Source: Cognataquiflexum aquatile
Lineage (GTDB): Bacteria > Bacteroidota > Bacteroidia > Cytophagales > Cyclobacteriaceae
Length of the DNA: 64,000 bases
Reading direction: 5' to 3'
NCBI RefSeq assembly: GCF_003316845.1
Contig: NZ_QMIK01000007.1
Location: forward strand, 186,001-250,000
Shown: piece by piece, positions 36,437 through 44,114 of the stretch
Numbering within the stretch: the stretch's first letter is position 1
How the letters are laid out: every line of letters starts with the position of its first letter
Translations under genes and position numbers: made by a program
Notes under the pieces: model-generated
The model's input: only the letters and a program-made list of their open reading frames with translations
Databases searched by the model: none
What the model was told of the DNA's origin: nothing

Positions 36437-36508
36437 TGATAACGATTCTCTCCACGTCACAGTGGCGTCTATCACTCTAAATTGGAATGCTTCACGCCGC
36501 TGTTACGT
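36437..36508 (-). repeat. attC-like inverted element B, ahead of the gene at 35403
   Basis: On the minus strand it runs from ACGTAAC to GTTATCA, with inner boxes AGCGGCGT and ACGCCACT (plus-strand 36494-36501 and 36461-36468) that pair with one mismatch. It ends about 18 bases before the start codon at 36419. The general plan matches element A. Confidence 0.45.
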
Positions 36509-36597
36509 CTATTTTTCAATTACCTAAACATAAAACTAATACCCTAAAAATCCAACCAGTCTTCCTGACTATTTGAGTATAAAAAGTTGATTGAATT

Positions 36598-37578
36598 TTA
36601 GCCCCCAAAAACCTTCTTCACCCATTCAGTCACCAATCCTGCGCCATAGCTGCTCAGCTGCCCAAAAGCGGTAAAAACAGAAAGCAATCCTACCCAAGGT
36701 GATTTGTTTATGAAAGTAGAATGAACGAAGACAGCTAAAATCCATAGCCCATAAACCAAGAACCCTGCTGTCAAGAAAAACGAGAAGGCGGGAATCCAAT
36801 AACCAATAACCATCAACCCAATAACCATTACCCATCCAACCAAAAAAACCGCCGGCATCAGATGCACCAACTTCACCGCATCCCGATGGTAACGGCTGAC
36901 ATTGATCCGGTTTTGGCCAAAGGAAAAGCTCTGCCTAAAAAAGCTCTGCCAGGTATTTTTTCTTTTGTGGTATACAAAAGCTTCCTCCACCAATTCCAGC
37001 CTGAAACCTGACTTTTTGAGCCGAATACTCAGCTCGATATCCTCTCCTCTGTTTGGGTCGACAAAACCTTTGGTCGCCTCAAATGCCTTTTTGGATAGGC
37101 CCATATTGAATCCACGGGCTTGGTACTTGGATGGATCTTTTAATTTTCCCCGGATTCCTCCTGTAGTCAAAAGGGAGGTCATGCTGTAGTTGATGGCTTT
37201 TTGGAAGTTGGAAAAACCCTCCTCCGCAGCATCCGGGCCACCATGGGCATCGAGCTTTCGGGTTTTGATGGCTTTATCCAAAACCTCAAAATATTGAGAA
37301 GGAATGATGCAATCGGAATCAAAAAGCACAAAATAATCGCCTTTTGCAAGGTTCATCCCGAAGTTCCTGGCAAAGCCTTGGGCAATATTTTCAATCCAAA
37401 AATAAAGTACTTGGAGTTCTTCTCTGAAGGATTCTGCGACAAGCTTGCAGGGATTATCAGATCCATCATCCACGATAATCACCTCAAAGTCTGTGAAGGT
37501 CTGTGTAGTCAGACTTTGAAGTAATTCCCTGATTTCATCGGGGCGGTTATACACCGGTATGATTACCGAAAAAACCAT
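36598..37578 (-). CDS. Family 2 glycosyltransferase with C-terminal membrane helices
   Basis: The 326-residue protein has a GT-A domain starting VFSVIIPVYNRPDEI, with the IIVDDGSDN motif and a metal-binding DSD in VLFDSDCIIP (about 90-100). Two membrane helices lie near residues 240-290. Such enzymes transfer a sugar from a nucleotide donor to a lipid or surface glycan at the inner membrane; donor and acceptor are unknown. The start ATG shares its A with the stop codon of the upstream glycosyltransferase gene (TGATG), so the pair is coupled. Confidence 0.9.
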   Translation of the reverse strand: MVFSVIIPVYNRPDEIRELLQSLTTQTFTDFEVIIVDDGSDNPCKLVAESFREELQVLYFWIENIAQGFARNFGMNLAKGDYFVLFDSDCIIPSQYFEVLDKAIKTRKLDAHGGPDAAEEGFSNFQKAINYSMTSLLTTGGIRGKLKDPSKYQARGFNMGLSKKAFEATKGFVDPNRGEDIELSIRLKKSGFRLELVEEAFVYHKRKNTWQSFFRQSFSFGQNRINVSRYHRDAVKLVHLMPAVFLVGWVMVIGLMVIGYWIPAFSFFLTAGFLVYGLWILAVFVHSTFINKSPWVGLLSVFTAFGQLSSYGAGLVTEWVKKVFGG

Positions 37579-38540
37579 CAATCCTTGAAATTCAGTTCGG
37601 AGTCAATGTTGTAATCGGATTTTCGGCTGCTGTGGGAGGTCATCATCTCGGCAAGGAATCCTGTTAGAAACAACTGAACACCCACAATCAAAGCCACCAA
37701 TGCCAAAAAGAATAAGGGTTGATCGGTGATTTCCCTGACGGCTGTTCCCCGGTAAAGTCCATAGATCTTTTGAAAAATCAGCCAACCTGTGATGAAGAAA
37801 CCCGCCAAAAAGGAGACCGAACCCAAAGTACCAAAAAAATGCATGGGGCGCTTTTTGTACCTGTTGACAAAGGAAACGGAAATCAAGTCGAGGAAGCCGT
37901 TCAGGAATCTTTCCCAACCAAATTTGGTATAGCCGTATTTTCTTGGCCGGTGTTCGACGACTTTTTCACCGATTTTGGAAAAGCCTGCCCATTTTCCGAT
38001 CAAGGGAATATAGCGGTGCATTTCTCCGTAGAGGTGGATATTTTTGACGACTTTCTTGTCGTAGGCCTTCAGACCGCAGTTGAAATCATGCAGTTTGATC
38101 CCCGAAATCACGCGGGTCACCCAATTAAAAAATCTTGACGGTATCGTCTTGCTGATGGGGTCATGCCTTTTCTTTTTCCACCCCGATACGATCTCAAAAC
38201 CGTCTTTGACGATCATGTCGTACAGTTCCGGAATCTCATCGGGACTGTCCTGCAAGTCAGCATCCAAAGTAATGACCACTTCTCCCTCAGCCCTGCTGAA
38301 GCCCATGTCTAAAGCCGCAGATTTGCCGTAATTCCTACCGAAACTGATGCCTTTTACAAAGGGATTGAGGTTGGCGAGTTTTTGGATTTCCTTCCATGAA
38401 CCATCATTGCTGCCATCATTGATAAATATGATTTCATAAGAAAAGCTGTGCCCTTCCATGACCCGGCAGATCCAGTTATGTAATTCGGCAAGGGACTCCT
38501 GTTCATTGTAAACAGGTATGACGACGGAGATTTGAGTCAT
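37578..38540 (-). CDS. Polyprenyl-phosphate glycosyltransferase (DPM1/GtrB-like GT2)
   Basis: The 320-residue protein starts MTQISVVIPVYNEQESL and has IIFINDGSNDGS and the LDADLQDSPDEIP motif of dolichol/undecaprenyl-phosphate sugar synthases. Two membrane helices follow at about 235-255 and 272-295. It probably charges undecaprenyl phosphate with a sugar that a second transferase uses. The start at 38540 is at the domain boundary; an upstream start at 38636 would add 32 unrelated residues. It is coupled to the second GT2 gene. Confidence 0.92.
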   Translation of the reverse strand: MTQISVVIPVYNEQESLAELHNWICRVMEGHSFSYEIIFINDGSNDGSWKEIQKLANLNPFVKGISFGRNYGKSAALDMGFSRAEGEVVITLDADLQDSPDEIPELYDMIVKDGFEIVSGWKKKRHDPISKTIPSRFFNWVTRVISGIKLHDFNCGLKAYDKKVVKNIHLYGEMHRYIPLIGKWAGFSKIGEKVVEHRPRKYGYTKFGWERFLNGFLDLISVSFVNRYKKRPMHFFGTLGSVSFLAGFFITGWLIFQKIYGLYRGTAVREITDQPLFFLALVALIVGVQLFLTGFLAEMMTSHSSRKSDYNIDSELNFKD

Positions 38541-38611
38541 TTTGGTTTTTCGAAAATCAATTTGGTAAAGGAAACCAGACCATAAAGTTGGGTATTCCTT
38601 AATATAATCCC

Positions 38612-38644
38612 TGAAGCCATTGGAACTAAATTCCAACGGCTTCA
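38612..38644 (-). terminator. Strong hairpin after the DUF4199 gene
   Basis: TGAAGCCATTGGAA and TTCCAACGGCTTCA form a 14-bp stem with one mismatch and a 5-base loop, 10 bases past the stop of the gene at 38655. There is no U tract, so it may act as an RNA-stabilising or attenuating hairpin and not as a simple terminator. Confidence 0.45.
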
Positions 38645-38654
38645 GAGGTATGTA

Positions 38655-39200
38655 TCAATAGTCCAGAGACTTGTCTCTTTTCTTCAATATTGCTCCAAGG
38701 ATCAAAGCTAAAATCGCATAGGCAATCAACAGAAAACCAAATGCTTTAATTTGTCCGGTAATTGTGTAGCCATTTTCAAGGCCTGATCGGATTTCGTCTA
38801 ACTGCTCAGAAGTCATGGCATCTGCAGCACCAAACCTCTCCAACATGGCCATTTGGGTTTCCATCTGACTTTCTATCAACACGCCCGGAAGTGCCGGATC
38901 AACAACATTATAAAGCAACAGACTGCCAAGCATACTGATTATCCCGGAAACGACCATGGCTGCGAATGCAAAATTAAAAGCAGTTCCGAAGGTCATAAAT
39001 CCACCGATAGAGGCTCTATATTGACCGCCAAAGTAGATGATCAGTCCAAAATACAATACCAAAATCCCGATGCCTACATACCACGCCACCAACAAGGTGG
39101 GATCGATAAAGTAAAGGATGTAGGTAATTACAACTGAAATGATACCCAATATCAAACCTGAATTGAGTCCTGCTTTAAATGGTGATTCTTGATTTTCCAT
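38655..39200 (-). CDS. DUF4199 membrane protein (paralogue 1)
   Basis: The 181-residue protein has four membrane helices (about 13-30, 35-55, 68-92 and 150-170) with an acidic, Met-rich extracytoplasmic segment between the third and fourth, as in DUF4199 of Bacteroidota. The function is unknown. It starts 4 bases after the stop of a second DUF4199 gene, indicating a tandem duplication in one operon with the dihydroorotase-like gene. Confidence 0.85.
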   Translation of the reverse strand: MENQESPFKAGLNSGLILGIISVVITYILYFIDPTLLVAWYVGIGILVLYFGLIIYFGGQYRASIGGFMTFGTAFNFAFAAMVVSGIISMLGSLLLYNVVDPALPGVLIESQMETQMAMLERFGAADAMTSEQLDEIRSGLENGYTITGQIKAFGFLLIAYAILALILGAILKKRDKSLDY

Positions 39201-39204
39201 AGAG

Positions 39205-39717
39205 TTAAAATTTTGTTCTCCTTAAAATTATAGAAATAATGATTGTAAAGAATAATCCGGGAAGGATTTTCCATATAAAATCATTCAAAGCAATGTCCAA
39301 CGCGGTCATTGCCTTTATTTTTTCATAGGTAAAGTCAAATGATTCCTGTCCCAACTGCCCTACGATCAGGTCTTTGTTGGTGTCCATGACAGCGACTTTT
39401 GCAGCTTTGATTTCCTGGAAAAATTCCGGACTCAAAGACAAGACAAGCCAAATTCCCAAACCCGCCACGACCGCAATCATGGTATAAATCAGAAATCCTA
39501 TGGTCATCCCATGGGCAAATGAAAGTTCACCGCCATTGATGTCATTTCTAAAATACCGGATTCCCAAAAACACAAAAATGGGAATCAGCACATAGCCAAA
39601 CAGCATGCTGAGGTTGGTGGCATCGAAGCCGATCCACTTAAACAATAAAAATGCGAGGACACAAAATACGCCCCCTATCAATCCAAACAGGTAAGTTGAT
39701 CCGAGATACCGCTTCAT
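39205..39717 (-). CDS. DUF4199 membrane protein (paralogue 2)
   Basis: The 170-residue protein has the DUF4199 plan: helices at about 8-27, 33-53, 66-92 and 146-165, with the FAHGMTIGFLIYTMIA segment in the third. It starts directly after the stop codon of the dihydroorotase-like gene with no spacer and ends 4 bases before the next DUF4199 gene. The three genes therefore form one transcript. Confidence 0.85.
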   Translation of the reverse strand: MKRYLGSTYLFGLIGGVFCVLAFLLFKWIGFDATNLSMLFGYVLIPIFVFLGIRYFRNDINGGELSFAHGMTIGFLIYTMIAVVAGLGIWLVLSLSPEFFQEIKAAKVAVMDTNKDLIVGQLGQESFDFTYEKIKAMTALDIALNDFIWKILPGLFFTIIISIILRRTKF

Positions 39718-40959
39718 CTAGATTATGACAAAACGGCCTTTGTTGATGACAAATTTTACTTTCCCCTTCAAGGTGGTATTGAACCAAGGCATATTGGCAG
39801 AAAGTGATTTATTTGATTTTTGGTCAAAAACCCAGTTTTCCTCAGGGTCAAAAATGGTCAAGTTTTCCATTTTGGAAGTATCCAAGCCAAGAACTTTGGA
39901 AGGTCCTTCGGTGACTTTGGCGATCAATAGAGGCCAAGTGAGTTCGCTCGCCAACTTCGCCATTCCCGGCAGAAAAGTCTGCAGACCTGACATTCCAAAT
40001 GCTGCCAAATCAAATTCCATAAACTTGGAATCAAAATCCTGCGGCTGATGGTTGGAAACAATGGCGTCAAGGGTACCGTCTTTCAGTCCTTCTATCAGGG
40101 CATCCCTGTCCTCTTTTCCTCTAAAGGGAGGCATAACTTTCAGGTTGGTATCGAAAGTGACCATGTCCTCATCCGAGAACAGCAATTGGTAAAGGGAAAC
40201 ATCCGCGGTGACTTTCAGACCTTCTTTTTTGGCTTGTCGGATTTTGTCCACAGATCCTTTGCTGCTGATGGTCTGCATGTGAAGCCTTCCTCCGGCATAT
40301 TTGAGGATTTCAAGGTTGCGGTGTACGGCTATTTCTTCAGACAAGTTTGGAATTCCTTTCATCCCCAATCTTGTCGAAGTAATGCCTTCGTGCATCTGAC
40401 CAAAAAGGGCTAGGTATGGATCATAGGTCTGGTCAAAAAGTAGCCCATCAAACTTCTGTAGGTATTGTAAAATCTTCAGTAACCGATCAGGATTGGAAAT
40501 GGGATGGGTTCCGTCTCCGAACACAAAGGCTCCTTCATGGTGTAAATCAAGAATATCCGTAAAATCTTCTCCTTTGCAATCTTTGGTGGCAGCTGCCTGA
40601 ATGACCAAATCTGACAACCAATGCTTTGCTTTAGATTGGACAAACTGGATCTCGTTTTTTGTTTGGATAGCCGGCTTTGTATTGGGCATCAGGACGGCTT
40701 TGGTAAAACCACTTGCGGCCAACAAATCCCCCAAGCTCTCCAAAGACTCGTGGTATTCTTCTCCTGGTTCGCCGGACATACACCTCAAATCAGTCCATCC
40801 TTTGGAAGCAAAGAAAGCCGAACAGTCGATGGATTCTTTGATTTTCATTCCGGAATCGCCTTTGTCTTCGAGGATTTCAGAACCGGTAAAAATGAAATTT
40901 TTTGGGGGATGGATCCTGTGTGAATCAATTAACCTGAGCGATTGGAGCAGTACGGCCAT
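39718..40959 (-). CDS. Dihydroorotase-like protein lacking key metal ligands
   Basis: The 413-residue amidohydrolase-fold protein aligns with PyrC in overall order. The metal-binding HxH of active enzymes (DxHxHxREPG) is replaced by TDLRCMSGEPG near residue 45, and the catalytic-Asp region TDHAPH reads SNHQPQD near residue 325. With both HxH histidines and the catalytic Asp missing, normal dihydroorotase activity is doubtful. It may be a non-catalytic partner or have another function. Similar degenerate PyrC proteins exist in other Bacteroidota. The ATG at 40959 gives the natural N-terminus. Confidence 0.85.
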   Translation of the reverse strand: MAVLLQSLRLIDSHRIHPPKNFIFTGSEILEDKGDSGMKIKESIDCSAFFASKGWTDLRCMSGEPGEEYHESLESLGDLLAASGFTKAVLMPNTKPAIQTKNEIQFVQSKAKHWLSDLVIQAAATKDCKGEDFTDILDLHHEGAFVFGDGTHPISNPDRLLKILQYLQKFDGLLFDQTYDPYLALFGQMHEGITSTRLGMKGIPNLSEEIAVHRNLEILKYAGGRLHMQTISSKGSVDKIRQAKKEGLKVTADVSLYQLLFSDEDMVTFDTNLKVMPPFRGKEDRDALIEGLKDGTLDAIVSNHQPQDFDSKFMEFDLAAFGMSGLQTFLPGMAKLASELTWPLLIAKVTEGPSKVLGLDTSKMENLTIFDPEENWVFDQKSNKSLSANMPWFNTTLKGKVKFVINKGRFVII

Positions 40960-41120
40960 AAAGGTTATTATTTGTGCAAAACTGCAATAATATTCCAAAA
41001 AATGAAAGGAAAATCAGGTTGAGGATGAGGTGTCTTTTCAAAAAGGCAAGATAGTGGGCCCTCTTGGAATGGCAAAAACCCTGACTTTTCCGAATAAATC
41101 AAACAGATAAGATCGGTTAT

Positions 41121-41205
41121 CTCTGAGTCGTCCCACTGAACGCAGTGAAGTGTCCCAAGTAAAGGAGATTCTTCACCTTCGCAGGCTGCGGTTCAGAATG
41201 ACGGA
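41121..41205. repeat. Dispersed-type intergenic repeat
   Basis: The sequence includes CCCACTGAACGCAGTGAAGTG, with an internal CACTG/CAGTG hairpin, and GGAGATTCTTCACCTTCGCAGG followed by GTTCAGAATGACG. These words are typical of intergenic repeats scattered in Bacteroidota chromosomes. No gene is seen in 40960-41248. Confidence 0.55.
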
Positions 41206-41248
41206 GGACCAAACGTCATTCCCCTTTCTAAATATTTGCAAAATGAAG

Positions 41249-42577
41249 TCAATCCTTCTTATTCCCCAATAACTCCAACAACCTTTCATTATCAGAATGT
41301 GGGAAGAACTGGTCAAACTCGAGGTAATATCCGCCGGGATCAAAACCTACAAATCCTTTGTATTTTCCTTCAGGACCTACTTCAAGGCTATCCTGTCTCA
41401 AAGGAAAGGAATTGCTTTTCTTGATATAATCAAACCAACCTGACACATCCCCAAGCAAAAAAGACACATTCACGGCTTTGCTCTCAGAAAAGGTATGCAT
41501 GCCACGACGTTCGTCCACGAGTCCTAAATAGCCTGTCTCAGATACTTGATATACTTTGGCCCAACCCTGATCGACGATCAACCGCAGTCCCATGATTTCC
41601 TCATAAAACTTCTCCGCTTGAAGCATATCTTTGTAATAGGTCCAAGTCACCGCTCCATAAAAACCCAATCCCGCTGCCACACCTTCCGAAACGGTCGGTA
41701 AGGCAGGGTATTTTCTCATTTGGGGAATCAGCAATTCGTTCTCTTCGTGTTGCTTGAACATTTCGAATTCCAGCAGGTAACCTTCCGGATCGATGGCCAC
41801 AAAACCGTCATGGGCATTGTTTTCTTTGGGTTTGTATGTGTATTTGATGGGGACATTTTTTCCCTGCAGGTAGGCGTACCATTCAGGGAGTTGGTCAGTC
41901 AGCAAAGCAATGGCAACAGTCTTTGGTTCGGAAGCTTTATGCATCCCTTTTGATTCATCCACCAAAGTCAGGAAGGCATCATGGGAGATGCGGACTGTGG
42001 CCGCAAAACCATAATCTGACACAATTTCCATCCCCAATGTCTGATGATAAAAGTCCTTGGCAGTAGCCAAATCTTTGTAATACAGAAAAACATTGGTTCC
42101 CTGAATATCAAAATCAGGCAAAGACTTGAACTCAGTATTTTTGGCCAATAGTGTATTGATATGCTGATTGGGATATCCCAACAATCTCCCAAATCGGCGT
42201 GCTTCATCAACACTGTTTTTACCTTCAGCAATGGTTTTTTTCAAATCAAGGTAGGCTTCCAAAGCATTTGGCTTGTGAAAAACCAAGACTTCTTTTCCGT
42301 CAGCTACGGACTCAGGAAACAGCATGGTTTTGATCAGCTCAGTTTCTCTGAATACTTCCACGCCATATTTTTCAGCAATCTCCGACGCTTCCGCCCAAAT
42401 GGCATCGATCTCAGCTGATTCCATCGGTTCGCTCAGGGCAATAGGCTTGACGTCCGCAGCGACCATTTCGGCCATGGCCGCCATACTGCCGAGGTGCTTC
42501 TGATGGCTGTTCACTTTTTGTTCCTGACAGGAAGAAAAAATGAAAATGATCAATAAAAATAAGGCTGAGGATTTCAT
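41249..42577 (-). CDS. Lipoprotein with two VOC (glyoxalase-like) domains
   Basis: The 442-residue product has a lipobox (IIFIFSSC, Cys near residue 17). An N-terminal helical part (about 25-145) precedes two VOC domains (about 150-285 and 298-435), each with a TLVDE- or GLVDE-like strand and a closing GYLLEF / GYYLEF segment with a Glu metal ligand. The fold covers dioxygenases, glyoxalases and binding proteins; no specific reaction can be read. Envelope location is unusual for a VOC protein. Confidence 0.85.
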   Translation of the reverse strand: MKSSALFLLIIFIFSSCQEQKVNSHQKHLGSMAAMAEMVAADVKPIALSEPMESAEIDAIWAEASEIAEKYGVEVFRETELIKTMLFPESVADGKEVLVFHKPNALEAYLDLKKTIAEGKNSVDEARRFGRLLGYPNQHINTLLAKNTEFKSLPDFDIQGTNVFLYYKDLATAKDFYHQTLGMEIVSDYGFAATVRISHDAFLTLVDESKGMHKASEPKTVAIALLTDQLPEWYAYLQGKNVPIKYTYKPKENNAHDGFVAIDPEGYLLEFEMFKQHEENELLIPQMRKYPALPTVSEGVAAGLGFYGAVTWTYYKDMLQAEKFYEEIMGLRLIVDQGWAKVYQVSETGYLGLVDERRGMHTFSESKAVNVSFLLGDVSGWFDYIKKSNSFPLRQDSLEVGPEGKYKGFVGFDPGGYYLEFDQFFPHSDNERLLELLGNKKD

Positions 42578-42699
42578 ATCTGAGAGTTTTGATTTGGGGT
42601 TTGGCTTGGGATAAACTTAAGCAGGCAAATATTATGATCAAAAAATCACAAAAAAATAATCACAGTCCAATATCAAGGGAATGCGATTTACTGCAAAAT

Positions 42700-43251
42700 T
42701 TAATTAGAAATACCATTGACAAGCGCATGCATATCTACAAGACTAAAGATCCGCTCTTTGCTTGTTTCGCTAAAATCCAGAAGATCGGGCAAAGGAAGAT
42801 TGCCGTTGTTACCGATAGTCGGCCATTTGGGAGGAGATGACAGCCAATTTCCTTGTTCATCTTTCATATGTCCCCTGTCAGAAATAAAGGAGTGGATAAA
42901 ATCTTCAGATGCGATTGATTTGAAACCGGGAAGATCTTTGTCCTCTTGAATATGTTCAGTATGAAAAGTAGCTTCCAAGTAATTTTTTAGAGAAGACGGA
43001 AACTCTAGGGTGGAATCAAAATCATAAATCAACTGCAATTCGGGTTTGGTGGCGAGCAAAATCACATGGTAATCCCACCATACCAATTCATCACCATTGG
43101 GGGATTTTTGAAACCGGAAAGAGCAATTTCTGTTGCTGTTGGAGATGATAAGCACCTTCTTGGTGAAGCCCTCGAGTTCGGGATTTTGGCATAAATGCCA
43201 GATGTTTTCCTCACAAAAATTTTCTGAGTACTTTAATTCTTTGATTTTCAT
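42700..43251 (-). CDS. Protein N-terminal glutamine amidohydrolase homologue (NTAQ1/WDYHV family)
   Basis: The 183-residue protein matches the eukaryotic Gln-specific N-terminal amidase in several blocks: FCEENIW at residues 12-18, WDYHVILL at 59-66, YDFDST at 76-81, and SDRGHMKDEQGNW near 130. The catalytic triad Cys-His-Asp corresponds to Cys13, His62 and Asp77. In eukaryotes this enzyme turns N-terminal Gln into Glu for the N-degron pathway. Its role in a bacterium is not known. The ATG at 43251 fits the family N-terminus; no partner gene is adjacent. Confidence 0.9.
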   Translation of the reverse strand: MKIKELKYSENFCEENIWHLCQNPELEGFTKKVLIISNSNRNCSFRFQKSPNGDELVWWDYHVILLATKPELQLIYDFDSTLEFPSSLKNYLEATFHTEHIQEDKDLPGFKSIASEDFIHSFISDRGHMKDEQGNWLSSPPKWPTIGNNGNLPLPDLLDFSETSKERIFSLVDMHALVNGISN

Positions 43252-43330
43252 TTGCTGCCACAAAAGTAGCACACTTCTGCGGGCTTAAGTCAGTTATCCT
43301 GATTATGTTTTCATTATGCCTCTTCTCAAG

Positions 43331-43933
43331 TTATCTCAAATCCAGCCCGATCAGATTCTCGGAGAGTACAAGGTCTTCCTTGGTCCGCTCTTTGCAGATT
43401 TCTATCAACTGAAAAATATCCGAATCCAGGTAATCTGTCTTTTTGATCTGAATGTCGTTTTCATCTTTGAAGGAAAACCGCAACCCGCCCGAGGTACCGT
43501 GGTCAATTTTGGTCAATCCTGAGATGTTGCGGTGGGAATTGATGACTCCCCGAAATTTCAATTGGTAACCATCCAATACCAAGGTAATGGGATTGAGGTT
43601 TTTGACCAAAAGGAATAAAAAACACTCATACAGCACGATCAACCAAAAGAGGACCAAAGACCATTTTGGTATGGGAACTCCAATAAAAAACAATATTGTA
43701 CCGCCGACTGCAAGAGTCAATGTCCATTTTTTGAAACTCTTTTTTTGCCTTCTCAAAAATAATTCCCCTCCAACACCCCTAGTTACCAATTTGTAATGTT
43801 CTCTTCCATAAAAAACAAACATCAAAATCAGGCAAAAAGACACAAGCCAATGATGGTGGCGGACACCAGACAGCAAAATCACGATGATGCTAAGGATCAA
43901 AAATGCTGTAACAATGATTTGTCTTTTTCTCAT
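43331..43933 (-). CDS. Membrane protein of unknown function
   Basis: The 200-residue protein has four hydrophobic segments (about 5-22, 29-43, 72-86 and 91-110), in two pairs. A soluble C-terminal domain of about 85 residues follows, with strands (TLVLDGYQLKFRG, GLRFSFKDENDIQI) and a final helix, again suggesting a PH-like domain. The architecture resembles that of the twin membrane proteins in the SPFH operon. The gene stands alone, and no function can be assigned. Confidence 0.72.
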   Translation of the reverse strand: MRKRQIIVTAFLILSIIVILLSGVRHHHWLVSFCLILMFVFYGREHYKLVTRGVGGELFLRRQKKSFKKWTLTLAVGGTILFFIGVPIPKWSLVLFWLIVLYECFLFLLVKNLNPITLVLDGYQLKFRGVINSHRNISGLTKIDHGTSGGLRFSFKDENDIQIKKTDYLDSDIFQLIEICKERTKEDLVLSENLIGLDLR

Positions 43934-44057
43934 AACTCAAAATGTGCTGTGGTTTACAAATGAAAAAATCTTGGTCTTAAAGAAATTGTCATCCTTCAAA
44001 TTAACTGAATCTAGGTAATATTTAAAATCTTATTTGAATGAAAATGCCGAAAAAGCA

Positions 44058-44090
44058 AAAAGAAGGAACACCTTGACATGTCCCTTCTTT
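44058..44090 (-). terminator. Intrinsic terminator of guaA
   Basis: AAAGAAGGAACA pairs with TGTCCCTTCTTT (one mismatch) 25 bases after the guaA stop, followed on the minus strand by TTTTGCTTTTTC. Confidence 0.75.
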
Positions 44091-44114
44091 CATTAATGGA
44101 TTATGTTGCTTTAT

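Noticed and set aside
43261-43268. Possible -7 element for the NTAQ1 homologue
   Set aside because: It is 10 bases from the start codon, with no -33 element, so a near-leaderless transcript would be needed.
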